Both the position numbers and the translations under genes were made by a program. Shown in pieces: positions 1 through 5,758 of a DNA stretch of 14,450 nt. The stretch comes from JAAZBV01 sp964460435 (GTDB taxonomy: Bacteria; Desulfobacterota; DSM-4660; Desulfatiglandales; HGW-15), in contig CAYWRH010000112.1 in the NCBI GenBank assembly GCA_964460435.1, positions 1 to 14,450 of the forward strand, in the 5' to 3' direction. Each line of letters begins with the position of its first letter. Positions within the stretch are counted from its first letter, which is position 1. The notes beneath the pieces are model-generated. The model did no database searches and was not told the DNA's origin. It saw only the letters and a program-made list of their open reading frames with translations.

Positions 1-165
1 CATTCCTAAGTCGGTTATTTTTTCTATAAATGAACCTTTAACGTATTTTTTAAAAACTATAGTAGTATTAAAAATACTTTTATCTATATATTTCAAGAAT
101 GAATAAAGATATGCTGCTGACCCCCCTTGCCCACCTCCTGATTCAAATATCATTAGATTAATCAT
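1..165 (-). CDS. Glycosyltransferase, N-terminal part only (GT4-like)
   Basis: A 55-codon open frame starts with ATG at 165 and runs off the left edge of the window. The visible N-terminus begins MINLMIFESGGGQGGSAAYL and continues into a lysine-rich segment. A hydrophobic first strand followed by a glycine-rich loop (residues 10-15) and a small-residue helix start is typical of the first Rossmann-like domain of GT4-family glycosyltransferases, where this loop lies near the acceptor site. A GGAGA ribosome-binding site lies 7 bases upstream of the ATG, and the gene starts 27 bases after the stop of the acyl ligase, so it is probably in the same operon. No heptad repeat lies in this gap, unlike most gaps in the block. 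Family assignment rests on about 50 residues only; the exact sugar specificity cannot be seen. Confidence 0.6.
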   Translation of the reverse strand, partial: MINLMIFESGGGQGGSAAYLYSFLKYIDKSIFNTTIVFKKYVKGSFIEKITDLGM

Positions 166-192
166 CTTAATTTCTCCATAGCTAAAAGGATG

Positions 193-1752
193 TTAATAAA
201 ATATCTCAAGACATTTTGCCCTGTCGATTTTACCGCTACTGTTTTTTGGCAGGGAACGAACTAACCTGATTTCTTTAGGAAGCTTAAATTCAGGGAGTTT
301 TTCAGCGCATTTTTTTAATATCATTTTTTCATCAATATCTTCAATTAAAGGCACTGCTGTTGAAACAAGCCTGTTTCCTAAAAGATCATCTTTGATACCA
401 AGAACAACCACCTCAATAAGAAGTCCTGTATCCATGAGTACGTCTTCTATCTCCTGGATGTTTATCCTGTGTCCTTTTACCTTGATAATGTTATCTCTTC
501 TCCCTGTTATAAAAAAGAATCCCTCACTATCTTTGTAACCTAGATCACCTGTGTGGTAACCATTATTGATCAAAACTCTGTTAGTTGCTTTTTCATCCTT
601 CCAGTAACCTTTCATGATGCCAGGCCCGTAAGCCACCAGTTCTCCTTCTTTTCCACATCCCAACTCCTGTCCATTATCGCCCAATATTTTAATAGTAATC
701 CCTGGTATAGCCTTGCCAATAGAATCCATTTTAACTTCATAATATGCCGGATCAAGCCAGGTAAGACGTGCCGAGGCCTCTGTAGCACCATACATGATAA
801 TAATTTTAGTATGATCAGGCAATATACGCCTGAGATTGAGTTTGACCTGTTTTGCCATATGCCCGCCTGCCTGTGAACAATATCTCAATGAAGTAAGATC
901 ATTGCGATGTTTTTCCAGGGGAGATCTATGAAGCAGATATGCATAAGTTGATGGCACACCTGAAAAACCGGTAACCTTTTCGTCGATCATCTGTTTGATT
1001 ACTGTAGCTGGATAAGCAAATTTATTATTCAGAACCACTGTACCGCTAACTGCAAAATGGGTATTAAGAAGTGATTTTCCCATTACATAGAAAAAAGGGA
1101 GAACCACCATTTGTATATCTTTATCATTCAATCCCAAATAGTTACATATTGAATGCGTATTTGACACTATGTTTTTATGAGACAACATCACACCCTTTGG
1201 CTTACCTGTTGAGCCGGAGGTGTAAATTATTGAAGCTAGGGCTTCCGGGTCAAGGGCACAGGGCGCAGGGCGCAGGGCGAAATCAACAGAATGAGAGATT
1301 AATAATTCATCGAAAGAAAATACCTTAAATCCGTTAGAGTCCCAGGTTAGTTTTGGATTATGAATTACCAACTTTGATCTTTGGATTAAGGCTTGATCAC
1401 TTGCCTTTAGGAGTCTCTCAAACCTATTATTTGTAATTATTACTGCTGGTTCAAGTTCTGCAAGTAGACTGTTCAGGCCATCTGGTTTAAGATCGGTATT
1501 TAATGAAACAGTTACTGCACCTGATTTTAATATACCATAATAAGTAACAACATACTCAAGGCTATTTTCCAAGATAAAGGCAATACGGTCTCCGTTTTTT
1601 ACGCCTGCATCAATAAGCCAATGAGCAACGCTATTAGCCATGTTGTTGATCTGGGAATAAGTTGCTCTTGTATCCTCATGGATAAGGGCCACTTTATCCG
1701 GGAAGATCTTGGCACTTCGTTCAAGAAAATGGTGAATTAGAGTTGGTTCCAT
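193..1752 (-). CDS. Acyl-CoA ligase (AMP-forming), exosortase-locus type
   Basis: A 519-residue member of the ANL superfamily, which activates a carboxylic acid with ATP to an acyl-adenylate and passes it to CoA or a carrier-protein thiol. Visible core motifs are the P-loop-like YTSGSTGKPKG (177-187), YGATE (321-325), TGD (401-403), the hinge region around KVKGHRINIQEIE (424-436) and the C-terminal catalytic lysine in SSGKID (K508). Full length is normal for the family. An acyl carrier protein gene lies a short distance upstream in the same direction (separated by a four-helix-bundle gene), so the natural acceptor may be that carrier; this is inference. Ligases of this kind are known companions of exosortase gene clusters. 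The start at 1752 fits the usual family N-terminus, although no clear Shine-Dalgarno is visible; the upstream sequence is repeat-derived. Residues 158-166 (FALRPAPCA) are encoded by four tandem heptads lying just before the first core motif, in what is normally a variable linker. Confidence 0.88.
   Translation of the reverse strand: MEPTLIHHFLERSAKIFPDKVALIHEDTRATYSQINNMANSVAHWLIDAGVKNGDRIAFILENSLEYVVTYYGILKSGAVTVSLNTDLKPDGLNSLLAELEPAVIITNNRFERLLKASDQALIQRSKLVIHNPKLTWDSNGFKVFSFDELLISHSVDFALRPAPCALDPEALASIIYTSGSTGKPKGVMLSHKNIVSNTHSICNYLGLNDKDIQMVVLPFFYVMGKSLLNTHFAVSGTVVLNNKFAYPATVIKQMIDEKVTGFSGVPSTYAYLLHRSPLEKHRNDLTSLRYCSQAGGHMAKQVKLNLRRILPDHTKIIIMYGATEASARLTWLDPAYYEVKMDSIGKAIPGITIKILGDNGQELGCGKEGELVAYGPGIMKGYWKDEKATNRVLINNGYHTGDLGYKDSEGFFFITGRRDNIIKVKGHRINIQEIEDVLMDTGLLIEVVVLGIKDDLLGNRLVSTAVPLIEDIDEKMILKKCAEKLPEFKLPKEIRLVRSLPKNSSGKIDRAKCLEIFY
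1254..1281. repeat. Four tandem heptads inside the acyl ligase gene
   Basis: Four consecutive 7-base units read GGGCACA, GGGCGCA, GGGCGCA and GGGCGAA on the plus strand. They match the heptad family that fills the intergenic gaps but lie inside the ligase reading frame, where they encode residues 158-166. The run is 28 bases, not a multiple of three, so if it was inserted or expanded there must have been a compensating change nearby to keep the frame. The position just before the conserved YTSGS motif is a tolerant linker in this enzyme family. Confidence 0.7.
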
Positions 1753-1783
1753 GGTTCAGGGTTCAACGTTTAGAGGTAAAAAA

Positions 1784-1861
1784 GCTAAGCGCATGGCGCA
1801 AAGAGCAGAGCGTAAAGCATGCCTAAAAGCAGAGGGTCTAGAGCATAGCGCATAGAGTATG
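1784..1861. repeat. Heptad repeat arm, left of four-helix unit 1
   Basis: Degenerate tandem 7-base units on the plus strand, such as GCGCATG, GCGCAAA, GAGCAGA, GAGCATA and GCGCATA, with some drift in the middle of the run. This is the left arm of an inverted pair; the right arm is at 2246-2275 with the intact four-helix-bundle gene between them. A small inverted repeat, GAGTAT-GT-ATACTC at 1855-1868, lies at the junction with the 3' end of the gene. The remainder of the 123-base gap (1753-1783) holds no recognisable ribosome-binding site for the ligase. Confidence 0.75.
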
Positions 1862-1875
1862 TATACTCCAATACA

Positions 1876-2235
1876 TCAATTATTGAGAGTTTTTTGAAAA
1901 TTTGTTATTTGGCGACATAACATATCAAGATCATCTAGTAGTTGATCCATTGCTTCTTGAGTTATAAAATTTCTACTTTGTAATAGAATTAAAATATTCG
2001 CATTTTCAAATGTTGATCTTCTCGCAATATTTAAAAACTGGGTAAATTCTTTTTTAGAGATTGAGCCAGAGCCTTCTGCAATGTTATTAGACATGGACAT
2101 ACCTGCTCCACGTATTTGCTCAGCAAACCGATATAGCTTTTTAGATTCCAGTTCATCAGCAATATCGAAAAGTTTATCAGCGATCTCAATTGATAATTGC
2201 CATATCTTCAGATCCTGAAATCTAAATTTAACCAT
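1876..2235 (-). CDS. Four-helix bundle protein (S23/IVP-like), intact copy
   Basis: A 119-residue, probably all-helical protein. It carries the family signature NNIAEGSG (50-57) and the downstream pattern EFTQFLNIARRSTFEN (63-78), with conserved glutamate at 77, which place it in the four-helix-bundle/23S rRNA intervening-sequence protein family that also includes the Avd accessory proteins of diversity-generating retroelements. The general function of the family is not known; members often bind nucleic acid through a basic surface, and oligomerise. The gene is embedded between inverted heptad arms, and the arm ends about 10 bases upstream of the ATG, leaving no clear Shine-Dalgarno. It interrupts the otherwise metabolic operon between the acyl carrier protein and the acyl ligase. 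It is 74/96 identical to the broken copy at 4620-4961 over the shared region. There is no rRNA, reverse transcriptase or variable-repeat pair nearby. Confidence 0.85.
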   Translation of the reverse strand: MVKFRFQDLKIWQLSIEIADKLFDIADELESKKLYRFAEQIRGAGMSMSNNIAEGSGSISKKEFTQFLNIARRSTFENANILILLQSRNFITQEAMDQLLDDLDMLCRQITNFQKTLNN

Positions 2236-2245
2236 ATCATTTTTT

Positions 2246-2275
2246 CGCTCTGCGCTTTGCTCTATGCGCTATGCG
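2246..2275. repeat. Heptad repeat arm, right of four-helix unit 1
   Basis: Clean tandem 7-base units CGCTCTG, CGCTTTG, CTCTATG, CGCTATG, in the opposite orientation to the left arm at 1784. The arm starts about ten bases upstream of the four-helix start codon and extends into the acyl carrier protein gene, where it supplies the last alanine codon and the TAG stop (2269-2271). The same first units and the same bridge to the start codon are found in front of the second four-helix copy. Confidence 0.8.
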
Positions 2276-2505
2276 AGCTTCTTTTCCAGGTAGCCAACCA
2301 CATTATTTATGGAATCAAGGTTCTCCGGCACAAGTTCCTCATCATCTACCTTTATGGAAAACTGCTCCTCAAGAAAATTGACTAGTTCCAGTATGCCTGT
2401 TGAATCTATGATCCCTCCATCAAGGAATGAGGTATCATCCTTAAGGCCTTCATCCTGCCCGAATAAAAAATTTTCAACTATAAATGTTCTGATTTTGTCT
2501 TTCAT
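2269..2505 (-). CDS. Acyl carrier protein
   Basis: A 78-residue acidic helical protein with the phosphopantetheine-attachment motif: the serine in GGIIDSTGILEL (S35) follows the usual DS pattern. It would carry an acyl or amino-acyl group as a thioester on the 4'-phosphopantetheine arm in the cytoplasm. The adjacent ANL-type ligase is the obvious candidate to load it, and such ligase plus carrier pairs are known in exosortase-linked polysaccharide loci; the identity of the acyl group cannot be read. A GAGGAAAT Shine-Dalgarno precedes the ATG at 2505. The C-terminus ends KKLA and its TAG stop is part of the heptad arm at 2246-2275, so the original 3' end may have been altered by the repeat. 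Confidence 0.88.
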   Translation of the reverse strand: MKDKIRTFIVENFLFGQDEGLKDDTSFLDGGIIDSTGILELVNFLEEQFSIKVDDEELVPENLDSINNVVGYLEKKLA

Positions 2506-2526
2506 ATTTCCTCACCAAATGAAAAA

Positions 2527-2600
2527 TGCATAGCGCATAGCGCTTGGCGCATAGCGAAAAAACCTGTTGCCCTATGCCCTTTGCACCATGCGCTTTGCCA
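2527..2600. repeat. Inverted heptad pair without a gene
   Basis: Left arm at about 2527-2556 reads GCATA-GCGCATA-GCGCTTG-GCGCATA-GCG. After a short AT-rich spacer containing AAAAAACCTGTT, the right arm at about 2568-2600 reads in the opposite direction (GCCCTAT, GCCCTTT, GCACCAT, GCGCTTT). It fills the gap between the PP-loop amidotransferase-like gene and the acyl carrier protein. In the mRNA the two arms can pair imperfectly into an intercistronic hairpin. Confidence 0.75.
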
Positions 2601-2603
2601 GGC

Positions 2604-3605
2604 TTACAAGCCTAGTTTATTTTTCGCGTATTCCACCATATTCTGATTCTGTTCTGTATATATCTTCTCCATGCCTTCATCTCTTTCCATTACACCCTGG
2701 CGTACCATACCGGCTATCTCCCATACATACGGATGAAATTTATGCCGCTCTATATGCTGTTGATTTGCAAAGGCATTCAGAAGACAGTTTGAGGAATTGG
2801 TATCAGTATCTTTTGGTATTTGCCATCCCATTTTTATAAGCTCATTCATTATCGCTGTTTCATTGTAATCAAAAAATGCAAGAGGATGAATATTGCATGG
2901 AAATCGTTCTTTGTAATTTTCGAAATATTTCAGAGGCAGAAAATACTGCGAGACAGAATTGAATATCCTTTCCGGAAAAGACTTTTTAATGGATTCCTGG
3001 TTCTGCCGTATAAGTGCAGGATTAGTCTTCATTATTGCTGACTGGATTGGGGCCTGCCCGGGAGACCAGCCAAATGCAACCAGGGGTATGGACATCTCAA
3101 TTGCAGTTTTAATGGCAAAGCTTTTAACTATACCAATGCATGATGTACAGACAGAGCTTGCACGAAGCAGCGTTGCAGGAGAAAAGATATCCTCTTTTGC
3201 TGTTAAGCGGAACAGCTCTTTAACTACAGGCCAGGGCGGCCTCACTTTTATAAGATCAATTGAAAGAGTATCAGTAATAGCATCTATATTATTCCATGCC
3301 ACAGGTGAGACAAAGTGGTTATCAAAGGTAAATGCCAGTATTTTGAGATCATATTGTTCTCTTAATATCTTAAGGGTATAGCTTGAATCCTTGCCTCCGC
3401 TAAAGGCCATTATTACATCATATGAAGGCGATGAACCCTTGACAGTTTTAATGAGCTGATCAAGGCGGTCACGATATTCCGATTTCTTTTCATCGATATC
3501 AATCCCTGAATCTTCTGCCCTCTGGCAGTGGTTGCAGATACCCTGATCATTGAATCTGATACCGGGGAAGGTCTCAGGTAATATACATTTATTACAGATT
3601 TTCAT
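2604..3605 (-). CDS. PP-loop ATPase, N-acetyl sugar amidotransferase-like
   Basis: A 333-residue enzyme with an N-terminal zinc-ribbon-like element (C4, C7 and C24, C27 in MKICNKC and QGICNHC), a PP-loop SGGKDSS at 69-75 and a further CTSC at 153-156. PP-loop enzymes of this layout adenylate a substrate and then transfer nitrogen or sulfur; the closest family I recognise is the N-acetyl sugar amidotransferase group (WbuX/PseA-like) used to make amidino or amide sugars for surface glycans. It would act in the cytoplasm on a nucleotide sugar; the exact substrate is unknown. The length is a little short for that family. I chose ATG 3605 because AAGGAG lies 6 bases upstream and MKICNKC is the family-type N-terminus. 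A longer frame from ATG 3635 exists, but its extra ten residues are encoded by the heptad-flanked spacer and would include the Shine-Dalgarno. Confidence 0.75.
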   Translation of the reverse strand: MKICNKCILPETFPGIRFNDQGICNHCQRAEDSGIDIDEKKSEYRDRLDQLIKTVKGSSPSYDVIMAFSGGKDSSYTLKILREQYDLKILAFTFDNHFVSPVAWNNIDAITDTLSIDLIKVRPPWPVVKELFRLTAKEDIFSPATLLRASSVCTSCIGIVKSFAIKTAIEMSIPLVAFGWSPGQAPIQSAIMKTNPALIRQNQESIKKSFPERIFNSVSQYFLPLKYFENYKERFPCNIHPLAFFDYNETAIMNELIKMGWQIPKDTDTNSSNCLLNAFANQQHIERHKFHPYVWEIAGMVRQGVMERDEGMEKIYTEQNQNMVEYAKNKLGL

Positions 3606-3624
3606 GATAACTCCTTGTCTTCGT

Positions 3625-3738
3625 GCATGGCGCATAGCGCAAAGCGCAGAAAGATAAAATATTCTATACGCTATGATCTTTGGTTTACATGCCTTGCGCT
3701 TGGCTCTATGCTTTTTGCGTTAGACGCTCTGCTTTATG
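3625..3738. repeat. Inverted heptad pair running into the exosortase 3' end
   Basis: Left arm 3625-3650 reads GCATG-GCGCATA-GCGCAAA-GCGCAGA. The right arm, about 3691-3738, reads the other way (GCCTTGC, GCTTGGC, TCTATGC, TTTTTGC and on to GCTTTATG). The spacer of about 40 bases holds the short inverted pair AAGAT/ATCTT and nothing else recognisable. The right arm overlaps the exosortase gene and encodes its last ten residues and TAG stop. Confidence 0.72.
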
Positions 3739-4542
3739 TAACAAAATATAAACTAAAAACAACATAATGAATGCCAGGACAAAAATTATCAATCCTGACG
3801 CATCATGAAGAAATCCATGAGCGGTTTCAGGGCCAATCTTCTCTGCCATTAATGCAGTTATTGTAAGACGAAAAATATTTACTGCCACCGCTATTGGAAC
3901 AGCCGATAAAAAAAGAGTCCATTTGAAAATAATTTTCAGGTTAGAGATATAAGCAAATGCCCCGCCAAGGGCTAATAAAGAGGTTAATGATCTTAAGCCT
4001 GAACATGCATCAACAACTTCAAGGGTAGTATTTGCGAGATGAAGGATATTTCCTTCCCTTAACACTGAAATGCCAATGAGATTAATAACATTTGCTGAAA
4101 GCCCGGCTGCAAAAAGCTGCAAAGGAAATGCTATTTTGTTCCATATGATTGCAGGAATCGGGATCATAAAAAAGAGGTAGGCAATAGGCACAATGTTCTT
4201 TTTTGATATTGTACCCCCTGTCATATATAGCACAATCCCGAATATGGTAAATATCATGGAACTTCGCATGGTAAAAAGTTCGGCCCCGATATTTCCAAGT
4301 ATATGTAAGGCCATTCCTACCACAATGAACAATAACCCCCAATTGTTTTTGACAGCGGATACCCCTGCAAGTTCACCCTTTTTATGCCATACCATATATG
4401 CGGTTATAAAAGGGATCAGGAATCCGTGTGAAAAATTAGGGTCATTTGACCAGTCGCCAACCAGCTTGATTATGGTATGGTTGAAGAGAGCGAAGAAGGC
4501 AAGGGCAATCAGAGCAATCTGGGCATATGTTTTTGGGTTCAT
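3706..4542 (-). CDS. Exosortase (EpsH/Xrt family transpeptidase)
   Basis: A 278-residue integral membrane protein with about eight hydrophobic segments. The catalytic residues expected for exosortases are present: cysteine 180 in VVDACSGLRS, arginine 225 in AVNIFRLT and histidine 246 in GFLHDASG. Exosortases recognise a short C-terminal sorting signal (PEP-CTERM-like) on exported proteins at the cytoplasmic membrane, cleave it and link the protein onward, in organisms that also make an exopolysaccharide. EpsI is encoded separately just upstream (with the broken four-helix copy between), rather than fused. The subtype (XrtA, D or other) cannot be fixed by eye. ATG 4542 has only a weak GAG upstream. 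The C-terminal tail HKAERLTQKA and its TAG are encoded by a heptad arm, so the native tail may have been replaced; this is beyond the last membrane helix and likely tolerated. Confidence 0.92.
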   Translation of the reverse strand: MNPKTYAQIALIALAFFALFNHTIIKLVGDWSNDPNFSHGFLIPFITAYMVWHKKGELAGVSAVKNNWGLLFIVVGMALHILGNIGAELFTMRSSMIFTIFGIVLYMTGGTISKKNIVPIAYLFFMIPIPAIIWNKIAFPLQLFAAGLSANVINLIGISVLREGNILHLANTTLEVVDACSGLRSLTSLLALGGAFAYISNLKIIFKWTLFLSAVPIAVAVNIFRLTITALMAEKIGPETAHGFLHDASGLIIFVLAFIMLFLVYILLHKAERLTQKA

Positions 4543-4550
4543 TGGTAACT

Positions 4551-4594
4551 CGCAAGACGCATGGCGCTAAGGGCATAGCGCAGAGGGCAAAGCG
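4551..4594. repeat. Heptad repeat arm, left of four-helix unit 2
   Basis: Six heptads in perfect register: CGCAAGA, CGCATGG, CGCTAAG, GGCATAG, CGCAGAG and GGCAAAG. It lies directly upstream of the exosortase start codon and downstream of the broken four-helix gene. A small hairpin, TAACT-ATA-AGTTA at 4595-4607, sits between the arm and the gene remnant, in the same relative position as the small hairpin of unit 1. Confidence 0.8.
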
Positions 4595-4619
4595 TAACTA
4601 TAAGTTATTTTAGGTTTTT

Positions 4620-4961
4620 TTAAATGTTTGTTTTTTGGCGGCATAACTTATCAAGATTGTCCAGGAGAGATTATAATATCTCCAGAGTAATTAGGTTTCT
4701 TCTCGCTAAAATTATTAAAATATTGGCATTTTCAAATGTTGATTTTCTCGCAATATTTAAAAACTGGATAAACTCTTTATCGGAAACAGAAGCTGAACCT
4801 CCGGCAATGTTATTGGACATGTACATACCTGCTCCACGCAATTGCTCAGCAAACCAATATAGCTTTTTAGATTCCAGTTTATCAGCAATATCATAAAGCT
4901 TGTCTGCAATCTCAATTGCCAATTCCCATATTTTCAAATTCTTAAATCTAAATTTAACCAT
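4620..4961 (-). pseudogene. Four-helix bundle protein, copy broken by a stop codon
   Basis: The frame starts at ATG 4961 and reads 96 residues closely matching the intact copy at 1876-2235 (74 of 96 identical), then hits TAA at 4673-4671. Beyond that stop, in the same frame, translation continues SLLDNLDKLCRQKTNI and ends at TAA 4622-4620; this tail matches the C-terminal helix of the intact copy (QLLDDLDMLCRQITNF). So this is a simple nonsense mutation at codon 97, not a frameshift, and the true relic extends to 4620. The family signature is also damaged: the glutamate of NIAEG (residue 54) is glycine here (NNIAGGSA). A truncated protein of 96 residues could still be made but would lack most of the last helix. 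Flanked by inverted heptad arms like the intact copy. Confidence 0.8.
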
Positions 4962-4970
4962 ATCTTTTTT

Positions 4971-5012
4971 CGCTCTGCGCTTTGCTCTATGCTCTATGCT
5001 CTATGCGCTATT
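4971..5012. repeat. Heptad repeat arm, right of four-helix unit 2
   Basis: Six heptads in perfect register: CGCTCTG, CGCTTTG, three copies of CTCTATG and CGCTATT. Compared with the arm of unit 1 (2246-2275) it has two extra CTCTATG units, consistent with slippage-type expansion. The last unit supplies the TAG stop codon of EpsI (5010-5008). Confidence 0.82.
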
Positions 5013-5649
5013 CCGGTAAATACTCCTGAAGCACAGGAATGAGCTTGCTTGCAAAATCCTTTAGATCAGTCAGGGCTTTTTCTTCATCATTGTTTGTTAC
5101 AGGGGCAATAAGCCTTACAAAAGAACCATCTGTTCTTCTTTTTGTGATTGAATCTATCACAAGATATATTTTTTCCCAGTACTCCGATGCAACAAACCTG
5201 CCCCTTGACTGGTACCAGTAAAGAACGACCTGTCTTTCTCTTCCGTTTGAGAGGTTAAGCCTCATAACATCGATATTTGATGGAACATTCCCTGGGATAT
5301 TCAACCCTACTATTGATGTATCAGTAATATTCCATCCGCCGCCGGGCATACAGTTTTTTGGAGAATGAATAAGCTCTCCCTCTTTCTGACTCTGATAAAA
5401 TCCGACATAAAGCTGAACATACCGGCCATCAGGGGTATGGAAATGACCTAGAAAAGAATCATCTACACCCAGTGCATCATAGACATTTTGATCGAATCGC
5501 CCTTCTTTACCTTCCCATTCGCCTATCTTTTCAGGAAATGTCGAGAATGGTTTGTTTGGCTTTATCTCTTCACTGTGATTAATGTACCTCAAAAAAACCA
5601 GGGTAAAGAGCATGATGACAATTATTATAATTGTTTGTTTGAATTTCAT
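5008..5649 (-). CDS. epsI: EpsI family protein (exosortase-associated, DUF3485)
   Basis: A 213-residue protein with one N-terminal membrane segment (about residues 5-21) and a periplasmic domain. Family hallmarks are HSPKNCMPGGGW (95-106), the aromatic strand VLYWYQSRGR (142-151) and the DGSFVRL segment (174-180). EpsI is a constant partner of exosortases, either as a separate protein or as a C-terminal fusion, and is thought to take part in exopolysaccharide production or surface-protein processing; its activity is unproven. Here it is separate and lies upstream of the exosortase, with the broken four-helix unit between them. No strong ribosome-binding site precedes ATG 5649; upstream lies a heptad arm. 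The terminal residue and TAG stop (PE, then TAG) border on the heptad arm at 4971-5012. Confidence 0.9.
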   Translation of the reverse strand: MKFKQTIIIIVIMLFTLVFLRYINHSEEIKPNKPFSTFPEKIGEWEGKEGRFDQNVYDALGVDDSFLGHFHTPDGRYVQLYVGFYQSQKEGELIHSPKNCMPGGGWNITDTSIVGLNIPGNVPSNIDVMRLNLSNGRERQVVLYWYQSRGRFVASEYWEKIYLVIDSITKRRTDGSFVRLIAPVTNNDEEKALTDLKDFASKLIPVLQEYLPE

Positions 5650-5668
5650 TTCTGTTATTTGGATGTTT

Positions 5669-5758
5669 GAGCAAAGGGCATAGGGCTAAGCGCAGAGCGA
5701 AATGCTTTTGATTTTACGCTATGCTCTCTGCACTATGCGCATTACGCTATGCGCTTTC
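5669..5758. repeat. Inverted heptad pair without a gene, asnB-epsI gap
   Basis: Left arm 5669-5703: GAGCAAA, GGGCATA, GGGCTAA, GCGCAGA, GCGAAAT, in perfect 7-base register. Right arm 5717-5758 in opposite direction: CGCTATG, CTCTCTG, CACTATG, CGCATTA, CGCTATG, CGCTTTC. The spacer is only about 13 bases and AT-rich, so this is the most compact candidate hairpin. The right arm encodes the last residues (ESA) and TAG stop of the upstream amidotransferase. Confidence 0.8.

Larger units (their letters stand above)
1784..2275 (-). mobile_element. Candidate four-helix-bundle/heptad element, unit 1
   Basis: An approximately 490-base unit formed by a left heptad arm, a four-helix-bundle gene and an inverted right heptad arm. 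The same arrangement occurs again at 4551-5012 with a related gene and nearly the same arm sequence next to the start codon. Two dispersed copies with inverted ends around one gene is the architecture expected of a small mobile or domesticated element. No transposase, integrase or reverse transcriptase is present, and I see no clear target-site duplication, so mobility is inferred only. An alternative is that the repeats and the gene were each captured by the locus separately. Confidence 0.35.
4551..5012 (-). mobile_element. Candidate four-helix-bundle/heptad element, unit 2
   Basis: Second copy of the arrangement seen at 1784-2275: left heptad arm, four-helix-bundle gene (here broken), inverted right heptad arm, about 460 bases in total. 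It separates EpsI from the exosortase, two genes that normally work together. The right arm and the bridge to the start codon are almost base-for-base the same as in unit 1, while the left arms share only the heptad theme. Mobility is inferred from the repeated architecture alone. Confidence 0.35.

Noticed and set aside
1876..2235. Intervening sequence protein inside a 23S rRNA gene
   Set aside because: No rRNA sequence flanks either four-helix copy; both lie between protein genes of the EPS locus.
2959..3381. 140-codon plus-strand open frame opposite the PP-loop enzyme
   Set aside because: It lies fully antisense to a well-supported gene, shows no domain pattern and its start is not preceded by a convincing ribosome-binding site. 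The other plus-strand frames in the window are the same kind of shadow.
3606..3635. Ten-residue N-terminal extension of the PP-loop enzyme from ATG 3635
   Set aside because: The stretch includes the AAGGAG ribosome-binding site for ATG 3605 and begins in heptad DNA; the family N-terminus starts at MKICNKC.
3625..3738. Possible CRISPR-like short repeat array
   Set aside because: Units are 7 bases long, degenerate and directly abutting, with no unique spacers of regular length and no cas genes. They are tandem heptads, not CRISPR.
1876..4961. Diversity-generating retroelement, because four-helix proteins can be Avd accessory proteins
   Set aside because: There is no reverse transcriptase gene and no template/variable repeat pair with adenine-specific differences in the window. 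Only the fold family is shared.
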